Counted from the stretch's first letter, positions 17,439-25,422 are shown. The stretch is 64,000 nucleotides of DNA from Pumilibacter intestinalis (GCF_943193005.1 NZ_CALPCH010000012.1:1-64000); one strand, 5' to 3'. A program made the numbers and translations. The notes: generated by a model not told the origin, from the sequence alone.

Positions 17439-17572
17439 GCGTCGCTTATAAAGAAGTATGTGTCGTAAGCGTCGCAAGTGTCGAAGAAAAAAACAGATAA
17501 ATCCACAAGAGTGAGTTAGTGTCGGTGTGTTTAAGTGTCATATCTCGACACATACGACACTTGTGACACTTG
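17439..17572. repeat. Iteron-like 9-mer repeats, candidate phage replication origin
   Basis: Nine copies of a 9-mer related to GTGTCGNAA lie in 134 bp. On the + strand: 17439-17447, then three in tandem at 17460-17486 (GTGTCGTAA, GCGTCGCAA, GTGTCGAAG), and single copies at 17519-17527 and 17535-17543. Three tandem copies in opposite orientation (CGACACATA, CGACACTTG, TGACACTTG) lie at 17546-17572. The stretch is otherwise noncoding and directly follows the primase-helicase gene. Confidence 0.6.
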
Positions 17573-17592
17573 GTTTTGTAAATGAGGTAAAA

Positions 17593-17880
17593 ATGAAAGA
17601 AAGCGATTTGATACGCAAAATATCCGAATACTTAAAGACCGTGCCGAGCCTCTTTTTTTGGAAAGAGCACGGCGGCATGTACGGCACGGCGGGAATACCC
17701 GACATAGTGGTGTGCTATCGCGGGCGGTTTATAGCGTTCGAGTGTAAAGTCGGGAAGAACAAACCGACCGTACTGCAAGCGCAAACGATACGGCAAATAA
17801 TAGCCGCAGGCGGATACGCGATTGTGGTGCGGTCTGTGGATGAAGTACGGCAAACGATAAAGGCATTCGAAAAGGAGTAA
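17593..17880 (+). CDS. VRR-NUC domain nuclease
   Basis: A 95-aa minimal VRR-NUC protein of the PD-(D/E)XK fold: FFWKEHGGMYGTAGIPDIVV gives the catalytic Asp, and FIAFECKVGKNKPT gives the E-x-K. Stand-alone VRR-NUC proteins are common in phage replication blocks and cut branched or structured DNA. ATG 17593 is used because GAGGT lies just before it; an earlier in-frame ATG at 17527 falls inside the repeat array. Confidence 0.88.
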   Translation: MKESDLIRKISEYLKTVPSLFFWKEHGGMYGTAGIPDIVVCYRGRFIAFECKVGKNKPTVLQAQTIRQIIAAGGYAIVVRSVDEVRQTIKAFEKE

Positions 17881-17883
17881 GTA

Positions 17884-18603
17884 ATGGCGGCGGAAATAAT
17901 AATCAATAAAGTAGTCGTAACGGACGAGGCGAAGTTCGATTACGAGTGTTTATTCAATCGCCCGATACCGAAAGCGGATATAAAGCGGGAAACCGAGGAA
18001 TACATAGACGGTCGGCAGGGTCGGATAAACGGTTTTTATTTCCGCACGAAATACTTGGACGAAACCGCCGACGAAATGCTGATGCTGTTCTTTTACAAGG
18101 GCAAACGCTTCGGAAAAATGCAACTGTGGGAACTGTCGGGTGTGTGCCGAGCGGACGAATGGACGCGAGAGGCGGAAGACGACGGACAAATACGGAATTG
18201 GCTGAATACATCACTCGACAGTAAAGAAAGTACCGATTGGGTGTGGGATTTGCGTATAAGGGAAGCCGAGCAAAAGCGGCTGCTCGAAGAAGAATACGGC
18301 AAAGAAGGAGATGACATTATGGCGGCGATAAAAGAGCTGTTGAAAAACTATAAACTCAATAAAGCAAAGGCGGCGGTCGGCGGCACGGTGGAATCCAAGC
18401 GGCTTAAAGAGGATATGGACTTTTTGGACGTATGTATTGCCGCACTCGACGACGAAGCGAGAGAGATCATCAGCGGCTTATACATAAACGGTCAGTCGAT
18501 GAGTAAACTCGGAAATCGCCTCGGCTATTGCAAAGCAGCCATTTACAAAAAGAGAAATCGAGCCGTGGAAATGCTCGAAATCCTATTTGCCGCTCGTGTT
18601 TGA
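17884..18603 (+). CDS. ArpU/RinA-like phage transcription activator
   Basis: A 239-aa protein. The first half is acidic and unrecognised. The C-terminal 100 residues form a helical domain ending in LYINGQSMSKLGNRLGYCKAAIYKKRNRAVEML, which resembles sigma region 4-like domains of the ArpU/RinA late-gene regulators. Such proteins are encoded just before the packaging genes and switch on the late operon. Three 10-bp repeats and a TATAAT lie immediately downstream, fitting that job. Confidence 0.7.
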   Translation: MAAEIIINKVVVTDEAKFDYECLFNRPIPKADIKRETEEYIDGRQGRINGFYFRTKYLDETADEMLMLFFYKGKRFGKMQLWELSGVCRADEWTREAEDDGQIRNWLNTSLDSKESTDWVWDLRIREAEQKRLLEEEYGKEGDDIMAAIKELLKNYKLNKAKAAVGGTVESKRLKEDMDFLDVCIAALDDEAREIISGLYINGQSMSKLGNRLGYCKAAIYKKRNRAVEMLEILFAARV

Positions 18604-18607
18604 AAAG

Positions 18608-18661
18608 AGTAGACGAAAGTAAACGAAAGTAAACGGAAAAGGCGGTAAACGCCCGTATAAT
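18608..18661 (+). promoter_or_regulatory. Candidate late promoter with three 10-bp activator repeats
   Basis: Three tandem repeats, AGTAGACGAA, AGTAAACGAA and AGTAAACGGA (18608-18637), are spaced one helical turn apart. A TATAAT lies at 18656-18661 with no recognisable -35. Repeats next to a -10 without a -35 suggest activator-dependent transcription, with the protein encoded just upstream as the obvious candidate. Confidence 0.5.
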
Positions 18662-18685
18662 GGAATTGACGGAGGGAAAAACCGA

Positions 18686-19051
18686 ATGCCGAGAAAACCG
18701 AAACGACCGTGCAGCTATCCCGGTTGTCCGCGACTCGTGGAAGGGCAATACTGTGAAGAACACAAACGCCTGACGGATAAGCAGTACAACAGATACGGGC
18801 GAGATGACTTTACGAAGAATTTTTACAAAACGCCCGAATGGAGAGCGGCACGAAAACGGCAACTGAACAGCCAACCGTTTTGCGAGGAATGTCTGAAAGC
18901 GGGCAAGCGCACGAAAGCGACTATGGTCGACCACATTGTGCCGATAAAGCAAGGCGGAGATAAATTCGCGCCGAGCAACTTGCAAAGCCTGTGTTTTAGT
19001 TGCCACAGTCGAAAGTCGGTGGAAGAAGGCAGTCGCTTCGGGAAAAAATAA
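18686..19051 (+). CDS. HNH endonuclease (packaging associated)
   Basis: A 121-aa HNH nuclease. The core is VDHIVPIKQGGDKFAPSNLQSLCFSCHSRK, with metal-binding Cys pairs in CEECLKAGKR and CFSCH. A further zinc-like CSYPGCPRLVEGQYCEEH lies at the N-terminus. Phage HNH proteins encoded beside terminase genes help cleave cos sites during packaging. It lies before the candidate cos region and terS, in line with that role. Confidence 0.88.
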   Translation: MPRKPKRPCSYPGCPRLVEGQYCEEHKRLTDKQYNRYGRDDFTKNFYKTPEWRAARKRQLNSQPFCEECLKAGKRTKATMVDHIVPIKQGGDKFAPSNLQSLCFSCHSRKSVEEGSRFGKK

Positions 19052-19053
19052 AG

Positions 19054-19150
19054 TTTGAAAAAGTTTGCGGTTTGGCAAGCGTTTCGCTGGGCTCTTTTGG
19101 AAAAAGACGGTATGATGTGTCTACAACTATAAAGGCATAAGCCGAAAGGA
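19054..19150 (+). promoter_or_regulatory. Phage repeat promoter, copy a
   Basis: TTTGAAAAAGTTT (19054-19066), 16 bp, TTCGCTGGGCT (19083-19093), exactly 17 bp, TATGAT (19111-19116). The leader carries a small GGC/GCC stem (GGCATAAGCC) directly before GAAAGGAG, the ribosome binding site of the gene at 19157. It shares all parts with the copies at 25662, 28788 and 30826. Confidence 0.75.
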
Positions 19151-19156
19151 GTAGAC

Positions 19157-19489
19157 ATGAGCGAAGAAAAAAATAAAGCCGCCGAAAAATATACGTTCGA
19201 GTCGGTAACAAAAGAAACGACCGCCGCCGATGTAACCATATACGCGAACGGAATGGTGCGCTTCGGTAAGCGGGCGATTGAAAAGTATGACATACGCAAC
19301 ACCGACCTATTATGGGGAACGGATAACGAAAGCGGAATGCTTGCGCTCCGAAAGGTGCGGAGCGGTAGGTGTTTGCGCAGCAAGAATAAGGATACGACGA
19401 GTTGTCCGTTACGGCTTGCGCAAGAGCGCGCGGGCAAGTACGCGCTTGCGGTCGATGGCGAGGTGCTCGTGCTGATACCCATAGGCTGA
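19157..19489 (+). CDS. Phage accessory protein of unknown function
   Basis: A 110-aa protein with no domain I recognise. The middle (ADVTIYANGMVRFGKRAIEKY) and the basic stretch KVRSGRCLRSKNKDTTSCP look like a small beta-rich protein. It is the only gene between phage promoter copy a and the candidate cos region, so it forms its own short transcription unit. Confidence 0.6.
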   Translation: MSEEKNKAAEKYTFESVTKETTAADVTIYANGMVRFGKRAIEKYDIRNTDLLWGTDNESGMLALRKVRSGRCLRSKNKDTTSCPLRLAQERAGKYALAVDGEVLVLIPIG

Positions 19490-19694
19490 CACGCGCGAGG
19501 GGCAGGGGGAGTCAAATCTCTACGGAAACAACACCAAAGAGCGGGGCCGCAACTTCGCGCGAATTTTCGCAAAATCAAAAATCAAACGGGAAAATCAAAA
19601 AATCAAATGTTTAACTACGTTAAAGGACGGCAACAGCCGCCCTTTTGATTTTGCCCGAAAAATCAAAATAATCAAAAATCAAAACGGAGGGATT
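19490..19694 (+). other. Candidate cos/packaging region
   Basis: No gene fits this 205-bp stretch. It begins with a G-rich segment containing GGGGGAGTCAAATCTCTAC, a sequence style seen upstream of P27-type terS genes near cos sites. Seven direct ATCAAA boxes follow (19574, 19581, 19594, 19602, 19662, 19671, 19678) plus one inverted, likely terminase binding sites. HNH, terS and terL nearby support the call; the exact cut cannot be placed. Confidence 0.5.
19622..19646 (+). terminator. Terminator-like stem-loop before terS
   Basis: A 10-bp stem with one mismatch (19622-19631 and 19636-19645), AACA loop, then T and a GATTTTG tract. It lies after accessory gene 19157 and before terS. Confidence 0.55.
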
Positions 19695-20192
19695 ATGGCA
19701 AGCGGTGGACGAAGACCGGGCGCAGGCAGACCTAAAAAAGCCGCCGCCCAAAAGATACTCGAAGGCAATCCCGGCAGGCGCGAAATCGAAGTCGTGACAT
19801 TCAACGCCGAGGGTGTGGAACTGCCGAGCGAGCCGCCTTCTTATTTATCGGCAAAGGCGAAAGAGATATACCGCACGGTGTATGCGTGGCTCAAAGGCAT
19901 AGGGTGTACGACAGGCATACTGCCATACAACCTCGAAGAGTATGCCTTTTGCAAAGCGCGGTGGTTAGAGTGCGAGGAGATGAACACCAAGCACGGCTTA
20001 CTCGTCAAAGACCCGACAAACGGAAAGGCAATGCCGTCTCCGTTCGTGGCAATGGCACAGCAATACTTAAAACAGACAAACGACGTGTGGAGCAAAATCT
20101 ATCTCGTTGTGCGCGAAAGCAAACTGTCGAAGTGGGACGATAAAAATCCGAACGACGACATAATGGAGAAATTGTTGGGAGGCGGAAACTGA
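19695..20192 (+). CDS. terS: Terminase small subunit, P27 family
   Basis: A 165-aa protein with the P27-type start (GGRRPGAGRPKKAAAQKILEGNPGRR), a central helical domain and the C-terminal FVAMAQQYLKQTNDVWSKIYLVVRESKLSKW. It binds the packaging site and recruits the large subunit. GGAGGG lies 7 nt upstream. Oddly, terL is 7 kb away instead of adjacent: a methylation cassette and accessory genes separate them. The stop overlaps the cytosine methyltransferase start. Confidence 0.9.
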   Translation: MASGGRRPGAGRPKKAAAQKILEGNPGRREIEVVTFNAEGVELPSEPPSYLSAKAKEIYRTVYAWLKGIGCTTGILPYNLEEYAFCKARWLECEEMNTKHGLLVKDPTNGKAMPSPFVAMAQQYLKQTNDVWSKIYLVVRESKLSKWDDKNPNDDIMEKLLGGGN

Positions 20193-22063
20193 TGGAATAT
20201 ACGGAGCAAAATCCGTTGCGGCTTGTCGAACTGTTCGCAGGCATCGGCAGTCAAACGCAGGCTCTCAAAAACATAGGCGTACCGCATAAAGTGGTCGGTA
20301 TATCCGAGATAGACAAGTACGCCATAAAGAGTTACGAGGCGATGCACGGCTCGGCAAACAATCTCGGCGATATACGCGAAATAAAATCGTTGCCGCCCGC
20401 CGACCTTTGGACATATTCGTTCCCTTGCCAAGACATTTCGGTGGCGGGACGCGGCGCAGGAATAAGAGAGGGGACGCGCAGCGGTTTACTGTTCGAGGTG
20501 GAGCGGTTACTTAATACCGCCGCCCAAGAGGGAACATTGCCCAAATACTTGCTCCTCGAAAACGTGAAAAACCTTGTAGGCAAACGCTTCAAAGCCGACT
20601 TTGATAAGTGGCTGTCGTTTCTCGCCGAACTCGGTTACAGCAACTATTGGAAAGTGCTGAATGCCAAGGACTACGGAATTCCGCAAAACCGTGAGCGTGT
20701 GTTTTGCGTGTCCATTCGCGGCGAGCACGAGCCTTTTTTCTTTCCGCAAAAGCGCGAACTCAAACTCCGATTGCGCGATATGTTGGACGCAGTTGTGGAC
20801 GAGAGATACTACTTAAAAGAGAGTACGATTCGGAGCATACTGACATCGCACTTCAACTCGCGCCGAAACAGTGTAAAGCAAGAAGGCGACGTGGCGAATA
20901 CGATACTCGCCCGTGATTGGAAAGGACCGCAGTGCGTAAAAGTCGGCGACGGTGTCGGCGAAAGATGGGAACGGATGCACGAAACAAGCCGTCGCGTGTT
21001 CGATCCGAACGGACTGTCTCCGACCGTGCATTGCGCAGGCGGCGGCAATACCGAACTGAAAATCGTGGTCGACAATGATGATGCAAGCGATGTGGAACGA
21101 TTATACAAGCAGGCAGTTGAAACGGTTTTGGAAAATGATTGCGAGGTGGGCGATACCGTTGATGCATTCAACCGCAAGATAAACAAAAGCGGTCTATGTC
21201 CGACAATAACCACGCGGCCCGAAGGTTTCAAAACCGCAATACTGCCTATAGTAAAAGGCGATCCCGAAACGGTCGTTGTAGCGGGGCAATTTCAACCAGT
21301 GGATCGTGATTATAATGGCAAGGGGAAACAGCGCGAGGAGCATTTCGAGTGCCGTCATGACGAGATAAGCAACGCCGTACTCACGGGCGATAGAAAGAAC
21401 TGCGTGTGTATCGCGGCTATGCGCGGACGCAATCCAGACAATCCGTCCGACCGAAAGGCGGGGCAACAATTAAAACAGCGGCTCGAACTCGGCGAAACCG
21501 ATGTGAGCAATACGCTGACCTCGGTACAAAAAGACAACCTTGTAGTCGAGGGAGATTTTGTGGCGCGGAAATACGAAGAGTTCATCGAAGAAAAGGGCTA
21601 CATACCCGAAATGTTCCAACCGTTCAATAAGCAAGAGTTGGATGACGTTGCACCGACGCTGACCGGGCGGTGTTCGGTATCTGGCGGAATGTCGGCGGTG
21701 CTGAAACTCGAAGAGCCGCTGAAAGTAAAGGTGGCGACCAAGCAAGGCTACGAGGAAGCCGAGCGCGGCGATTACGTCAACATTACCTATCCCGGCAGCA
21801 AGACCAAGCGCGGTCGGGTCGGCAAAGGCATAGCGCATACACTGACGTGCGGCGACGGAAACGCCGTTGTAACCGAAAACGTGCGCATCCGCAAGCTCAC
21901 GCCGCGAGAGTGCTTGCGGCTTATGGGGTGGATAGACAAGCAGATAGACAAGATAGCCGCCGCCCGTGTCAGCTCGACACAGCAGTATAAGCAAGCGGGC
22001 AACGGAATAGTAGTGCAAGTCTTGGAGGCGATATTCAAGGCTTTATTTTTCGGCGAAGTATGA
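20192..22063 (+). CDS. DNA (cytosine-5) methyltransferase
   Basis: A 623-aa C5 methyltransferase. Motif I (ELFAGIGSQTQAL) is near residue 12, the catalytic Cys is in SFPCQDISVAG near 79, ENV in LLENVKNL near 118, and the final motif is QAGNGIVVQVLEAI. It methylates cytosine using SAM. The recognition region is long (about 220-560) and repeats a short motif seven times, such as LSPTVHCAGG, LCPTITTRPEG, VSNTLTS, APTLTG, AHTLTCG. It overlaps terS by one base and the next methyltransferase by 4, so it is part of a tightly coupled operon. No cognate restriction enzyme is visible; protection from host restriction is a likely purpose. Confidence 0.93.
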   Translation: MEYTEQNPLRLVELFAGIGSQTQALKNIGVPHKVVGISEIDKYAIKSYEAMHGSANNLGDIREIKSLPPADLWTYSFPCQDISVAGRGAGIREGTRSGLLFEVERLLNTAAQEGTLPKYLLLENVKNLVGKRFKADFDKWLSFLAELGYSNYWKVLNAKDYGIPQNRERVFCVSIRGEHEPFFFPQKRELKLRLRDMLDAVVDERYYLKESTIRSILTSHFNSRRNSVKQEGDVANTILARDWKGPQCVKVGDGVGERWERMHETSRRVFDPNGLSPTVHCAGGGNTELKIVVDNDDASDVERLYKQAVETVLENDCEVGDTVDAFNRKINKSGLCPTITTRPEGFKTAILPIVKGDPETVVVAGQFQPVDRDYNGKGKQREEHFECRHDEISNAVLTGDRKNCVCIAAMRGRNPDNPSDRKAGQQLKQRLELGETDVSNTLTSVQKDNLVVEGDFVARKYEEFIEEKGYIPEMFQPFNKQELDDVAPTLTGRCSVSGGMSAVLKLEEPLKVKVATKQGYEEAERGDYVNITYPGSKTKRGRVGKGIAHTLTCGDGNAVVTENVRIRKLTPRECLRLMGWIDKQIDKIAAARVSSTQQYKQAGNGIVVQVLEAIFKALFFGEV

Positions 22064-22767
22064 AGCTGTACAACGCCGACTGTTTCGATGTGCTGAACGA
22101 AGTGCCTGACGGCTCGGTAGATATGATACTTACCGACTTGCCATACGGTACGACGCGAAACAAATGGGATAATCCGTTACCGCTCGATAGGCTGTGGAAA
22201 TGTTTTCTACGGATCATAAAAGCTAACGGCGCAATCGTGCTGTTCGCTCAAACGCCATTTGACAAGCTACTCGGCGCAAGCAATGAAAAACTCTTGCGTT
22301 ACGAATGGATATGGGTAAAGCGGCAAGGGAGCGGACACCTTAACGCAAAGAAGATGCCGCTCAAACGCCACGAAAACATATTGGTGTTTTACAAGAAGCC
22401 GCCGAAGTACAATCCGCAAATGACAAAGGGCAAACCTTACTCGGCAAAGAGCGGCAGACCGAGCGCGAACTACGATAAGCAAAAAACGGTGTTCACGGTC
22501 AACGCAGGGGAGCGGTATCCGACAAGCGTGTTGGAGTTCAATTCGGAGAAAGGCTATCATCCGACGCAAAAACCCGTTGCGCTTTGCGAATACCTTATAC
22601 GAACATACACGGACGAGGGCGAAACCGTCCTCGACTGCTGTATGGGTAGCGGTACGACAGGCGTGGCTTGCCGCCACACAAACCGAGAATTCATCGGTAT
22701 AGAAAAAGACGCCGAAATATTCGAGATAGCCAAGAAACGAATCGAGGGGGAACAATGCAATACATAG
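22060..22767 (+). CDS. DNA adenine/cytosine-N4 methyltransferase
   Basis: A 235-aa N6/N4 methyltransferase of the beta order. The catalytic DLPYGTTRNKW (a DPPY variant) is near residue 26, and the SAM-binding CCMGSGTTGVA is near 195, following HPTQKPVALCEYLI. It starts at ATGA overlapping the C5 methyltransferase. The two methylases, a PP-loop protein and a SAM synthetase follow each other with overlapping ends, suggesting joint action on phage DNA. Confidence 0.92.
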   Translation: MKLYNADCFDVLNEVPDGSVDMILTDLPYGTTRNKWDNPLPLDRLWKCFLRIIKANGAIVLFAQTPFDKLLGASNEKLLRYEWIWVKRQGSGHLNAKKMPLKRHENILVFYKKPPKYNPQMTKGKPYSAKSGRPSANYDKQKTVFTVNAGERYPTSVLEFNSEKGYHPTQKPVALCEYLIRTYTDEGETVLDCCMGSGTTGVACRHTNREFIGIEKDAEIFEIAKKRIEGEQCNT

Positions 22768-23504
22768 CAAGTATCAGTTACGGCAAAGACAGCCTCGCAA
22801 TGCTCGAAGTCATCCGCCGCCACGGTCTTCCGCTCGACCGAATAGTACACGTCGAGATATTGGCAACAAAGGGAATTCCTGCGGATCTTCCGCCGATGAT
22901 GGAATTCAAGCGTAAAGCGGACGAGAGCATCAAAGAGAAGTACGGAATAACGGTCGAACATATTTCAGCACCGCGCACATACGAAGATTACTTTTACAGT
23001 GTGTGCAAAGGCGAAAAGAGCCGCAATCGCGGCAAGATATACGGATTCCCACTGCAAAAAGGGAATTGGTGTAACGCTCGGCTGAAGGTCGGCGTTCTCG
23101 ACAAGCTCCAACGCAATGCTATAACGTATATCGGAATTGCGGCCGACGAGCCGAAACGCTTTCATAACTTAACCGACACAAAGCGCAGTCCGCTCGTGGA
23201 GTACGGATGGACAGAGGCGATGTGCCGAAAGTGGTGTGAAGACAACGACTTGCTGAGTCCGATTTATACGACCGCCGCCCGTGGAGGCTGTTGGTTTTGT
23301 CACAATCAAAGCGTGGCGCAGCTCCGACTGTTGCGCAAGAACTATCCCGAATATTGGGCGATATTGCTCAAATGGGACGCGGATAGTCCCGTTACTTTCA
23401 AGGCGAACGGACACACAGTCCGCGATTTCGATAAACGCTTTTCTATGGAAGAACAAGGGATTATACCCGAAAACACAAAATTCAAATGGAGAATGATACA
23501 ATGA
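22755..23504 (+). CDS. PAPS reductase-like PP-loop ATP pyrophosphatase
   Basis: A 249-aa protein with the PP-loop SYGKDSLAML at residues 8-17. Further conserved parts are GIAADEPKR, SPLVEYGWTE and CWFCHNQS. It belongs to the PAPS reductase/ATP-pyrophosphatase superfamily, but the reductase Cys motif is absent, so sulfate reduction is unlikely. Relatives on phages may adenylate substrates for nucleic-acid modification. ATG 22755 is preferred because a GAGGGGG site precedes it. It overlaps the methylase before it by 13 bp and metK after it by 4. Confidence 0.82.
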   Translation: MQYIASISYGKDSLAMLEVIRRHGLPLDRIVHVEILATKGIPADLPPMMEFKRKADESIKEKYGITVEHISAPRTYEDYFYSVCKGEKSRNRGKIYGFPLQKGNWCNARLKVGVLDKLQRNAITYIGIAADEPKRFHNLTDTKRSPLVEYGWTEAMCRKWCEDNDLLSPIYTTAARGGCWFCHNQSVAQLRLLRKNYPEYWAILLKWDADSPVTFKANGHTVRDFDKRFSMEEQGIIPENTKFKWRMIQ

Positions 23505-24619
23505 CGAAACGCATCTATACCGCCGAGTCCGTTACGAGCGGACATCCCGACAAACTTGCCGACCTTATAGCCGACAGCATTCTCGACGAGTGCTTGGAGC
23601 AGGACGAAAACAGCCGCGTCGCTTGTGAAGTTATGCTTGCGCACAACAAGTGTTTTATAAGCGGCGAGATAACGACCGCCGCCCAAGTGGACTACGAGTA
23701 CATAGCGCGTTCGGTAATAGCGCAAATCGGCTATAACCCGAAAGACATCGAAGTGGAAGTGCGCATCCACGAACAAAGCGCAGACATAGCCGCCGCCGTG
23801 GACGGAACGGAATTGGGCGCAGGCGATCAGGGCATCGTGTACGGTTATGCAACAAACGAAACCAAAAACTATATGCCGCTGCCCATAGAACTCGCGCACC
23901 GACTGACCGAACGGTTGGAGCAGTGCAGGCGCGAAGGCATTATCAAAGGATTGCAGCCCGACGGCAAAAGCCAAGTGTCCGTGCAGTATGCCGGGGATAA
24001 GTTCGACAAGACAACGTCGGTCATCGTATCGGCACAGCACACCGAAGGGAAAGACCTCGGAGTGCTGACCGCCGAGATACGGCACAATGTCATCGGCTAT
24101 GTGTTCGCGGATTATGACTTGTCAGATGCGGAGATACTCATCAATCCGTCGGGACGGTTTGTGGTCGGGGGATTCGAAGCCGACACGGGATTGACCGGGC
24201 GCAAACTTATGGTAGACACATACGGCGGTATGGCGCACCACGGCGGCGGCGCGATGTGCGGCAAGGACGCAAGTAAGGTGGACCGCAGCGGCGCATACCT
24301 TGCACGGTACATTGCGAAGAACATTGTCGCGGCACGGCTTGCCGAGAAATGCGAAGTCACGCTGTCCTACGCGATAGGTGTGCCGCATCCGACCGCAATA
24401 GACATCAACACTTTCTATACGGGCGCAGTGAACGAAAAGTTCATAGCCGAGGCGGTGGCGAAGGTGTTTGACCTGTCGGTCGCAGGCACGATAAACAAAC
24501 TCGACCTCCGTCGCCCGGTCTTCGGACAAACTGCTGTCGGAGGGCATTTCGGCAAAGACTATTTTGCTTGGGAGATAACGGATAAAACGGAGGCGCTCAA
24601 TGACGCAGTTCGACCGTGA
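23501..24619 (+). CDS. metK: Phage-encoded S-adenosylmethionine synthetase
   Basis: A 372-aa methionine adenosyltransferase, slightly shorter than the usual 380-400. Signatures are clear: SGHPDKLADLIADSILDE at the N-terminus, GAGDQGIVYGYA in the middle, and GGGAMCGKDASKVDRSGAY, where the usual GGGAFSGKD is slightly changed. It makes SAM from ATP and methionine. Finding it overlapping DNA methyltransferase genes in a prophage implies a phage supply of methyl donor. ATG 23501 overlaps the previous stop as ATGA. It overlaps the sigma factor gene by 19 bp. Confidence 0.95.
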   Translation: MTKRIYTAESVTSGHPDKLADLIADSILDECLEQDENSRVACEVMLAHNKCFISGEITTAAQVDYEYIARSVIAQIGYNPKDIEVEVRIHEQSADIAAAVDGTELGAGDQGIVYGYATNETKNYMPLPIELAHRLTERLEQCRREGIIKGLQPDGKSQVSVQYAGDKFDKTTSVIVSAQHTEGKDLGVLTAEIRHNVIGYVFADYDLSDAEILINPSGRFVVGGFEADTGLTGRKLMVDTYGGMAHHGGGAMCGKDASKVDRSGAYLARYIAKNIVAARLAEKCEVTLSYAIGVPHPTAIDINTFYTGAVNEKFIAEAVAKVFDLSVAGTINKLDLRRPVFGQTAVGGHFGKDYFAWEITDKTEALNDAVRP

Positions 24620-25142
24620 CAAGCTCGTGACCGACAACCTGCGGCTTGTATATTATCTCTACGAAAAACTGACCAAGAATCCGCTGACCGAAAACTATAA
24701 GGACGACATCATTTCCGAGGGAATGGTCGGACTTGTCAAAGCGGCGAATACATTCGATGATGAGCGCGGCATTAAATTCGGCACATACGCCTCGCGGTGC
24801 ATAACCAACGAAATGCTTATGTTTATTCGGCGGATGAATAAGCAACTCCCGCACGAAGTGTCTTTGTACGAGCCGATAGACAAAGATGCCAACGGACACG
24901 TCTTGTGCTATGCGGACATTCTATCGAATGAAGACAGCATTCCCGAAAGTTGCATTTATGCCGCCGCCGTGGATTCGTTTATGGCAAAGCAAAGCGAAAC
25001 GGACCGTGAAATCATGGATGCGCTTCGGCAAGGTTATAAGCAAAAGGAAATAGCCGAGATCGTGGGTATAAGACAGCCGACTGTCTCGCGTAGGATACGA
25101 AAACTGCGGCTGAAATTCCGCAAAGAATTCTCCGAAAAATAG
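24600..25142 (+). CDS. Sigma-70 family RNA polymerase sigma factor (phage)
   Basis: A 180-aa sigma factor. Region 2 is clear (DNLRLVYYLYEKL, then DDIISEGMVGLVKAANTFD, then KFGTYASRCITNEMLMFIRR). Region 4 ends the protein (KQKEIAEIVGIRQPTVSRRIRKLRLKFRKE). Region 3 is mostly missing, as in short sporulation-like or phage sigmas. It could direct host polymerase to phage-specific promoters; six repeat promoters with a non-standard -35 lie in the same prophage. It is the last gene of the overlapping terS-methylase-metK operon and its 3' end runs into promoter copy b. Confidence 0.9.
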   Translation: MTQFDRDKLVTDNLRLVYYLYEKLTKNPLTENYKDDIISEGMVGLVKAANTFDDERGIKFGTYASRCITNEMLMFIRRMNKQLPHEVSLYEPIDKDANGHVLCYADILSNEDSIPESCIYAAAVDSFMAKQSETDREIMDALRQGYKQKEIAEIVGIRQPTVSRRIRKLRLKFRKEFSEK

Positions 25143-25162
25143 TTTCGGTTTTGTTGCGCTTT

Positions 25163-25196
25163 TTCGCTGGACTATTCGCGCCGAGCACGGTATTGT
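25163..25196 (+). promoter_or_regulatory. Phage repeat promoter, copy b
   Basis: TTCGCTGGACT (25163-25173), exactly 17 bp ending in ACGG, TATTGT (25191-25196). The upstream box is degenerate (AAAAATAGTTT across the sigma gene stop). It reads into the genes at 25228 and 25422. Confidence 0.7.
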
Positions 25197-25227
25197 TTGT
25201 GGTACAACAAAAAGGAGGTGCGGTACA

Positions 25228-25422
25228 ATGCCGACAGTTAGATTTCGCAGTAGAGGTGAAAGCGGAAATATCTTCTTCGTTATGTCGTTGGTCGCCGAAG
25301 CGTTAAACGACGAAGAGCGGACGGGACAACTTTGGAAAGAGATAAAGCAAGGCTCATATGACGAGGCGATAGAGAAAATTCGCCGACACGTAAACCTGAT
25401 CGATTTGGACGGATTATATTGA
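25228..25422 (+). CDS. Small phage accessory protein
   Basis: A 64-aa protein (MPTVRFRSRGESGNIFFVMSLVAEALNDEE...). AAAGGAGGTG lies upstream. The N-terminal SGNIFFVMSLVAEAL is hydrophobic but too short to be sure of membrane insertion. Its neighbours are a zinc-ribbon protein and an amidoligase; a role as partner or substrate of that pair is only a guess. The stop overlaps the next start. Confidence 0.6.
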   Translation: MPTVRFRSRGESGNIFFVMSLVAEALNDEERTGQLWKEIKQGSYDEAIEKIRRHVNLIDLDGLY

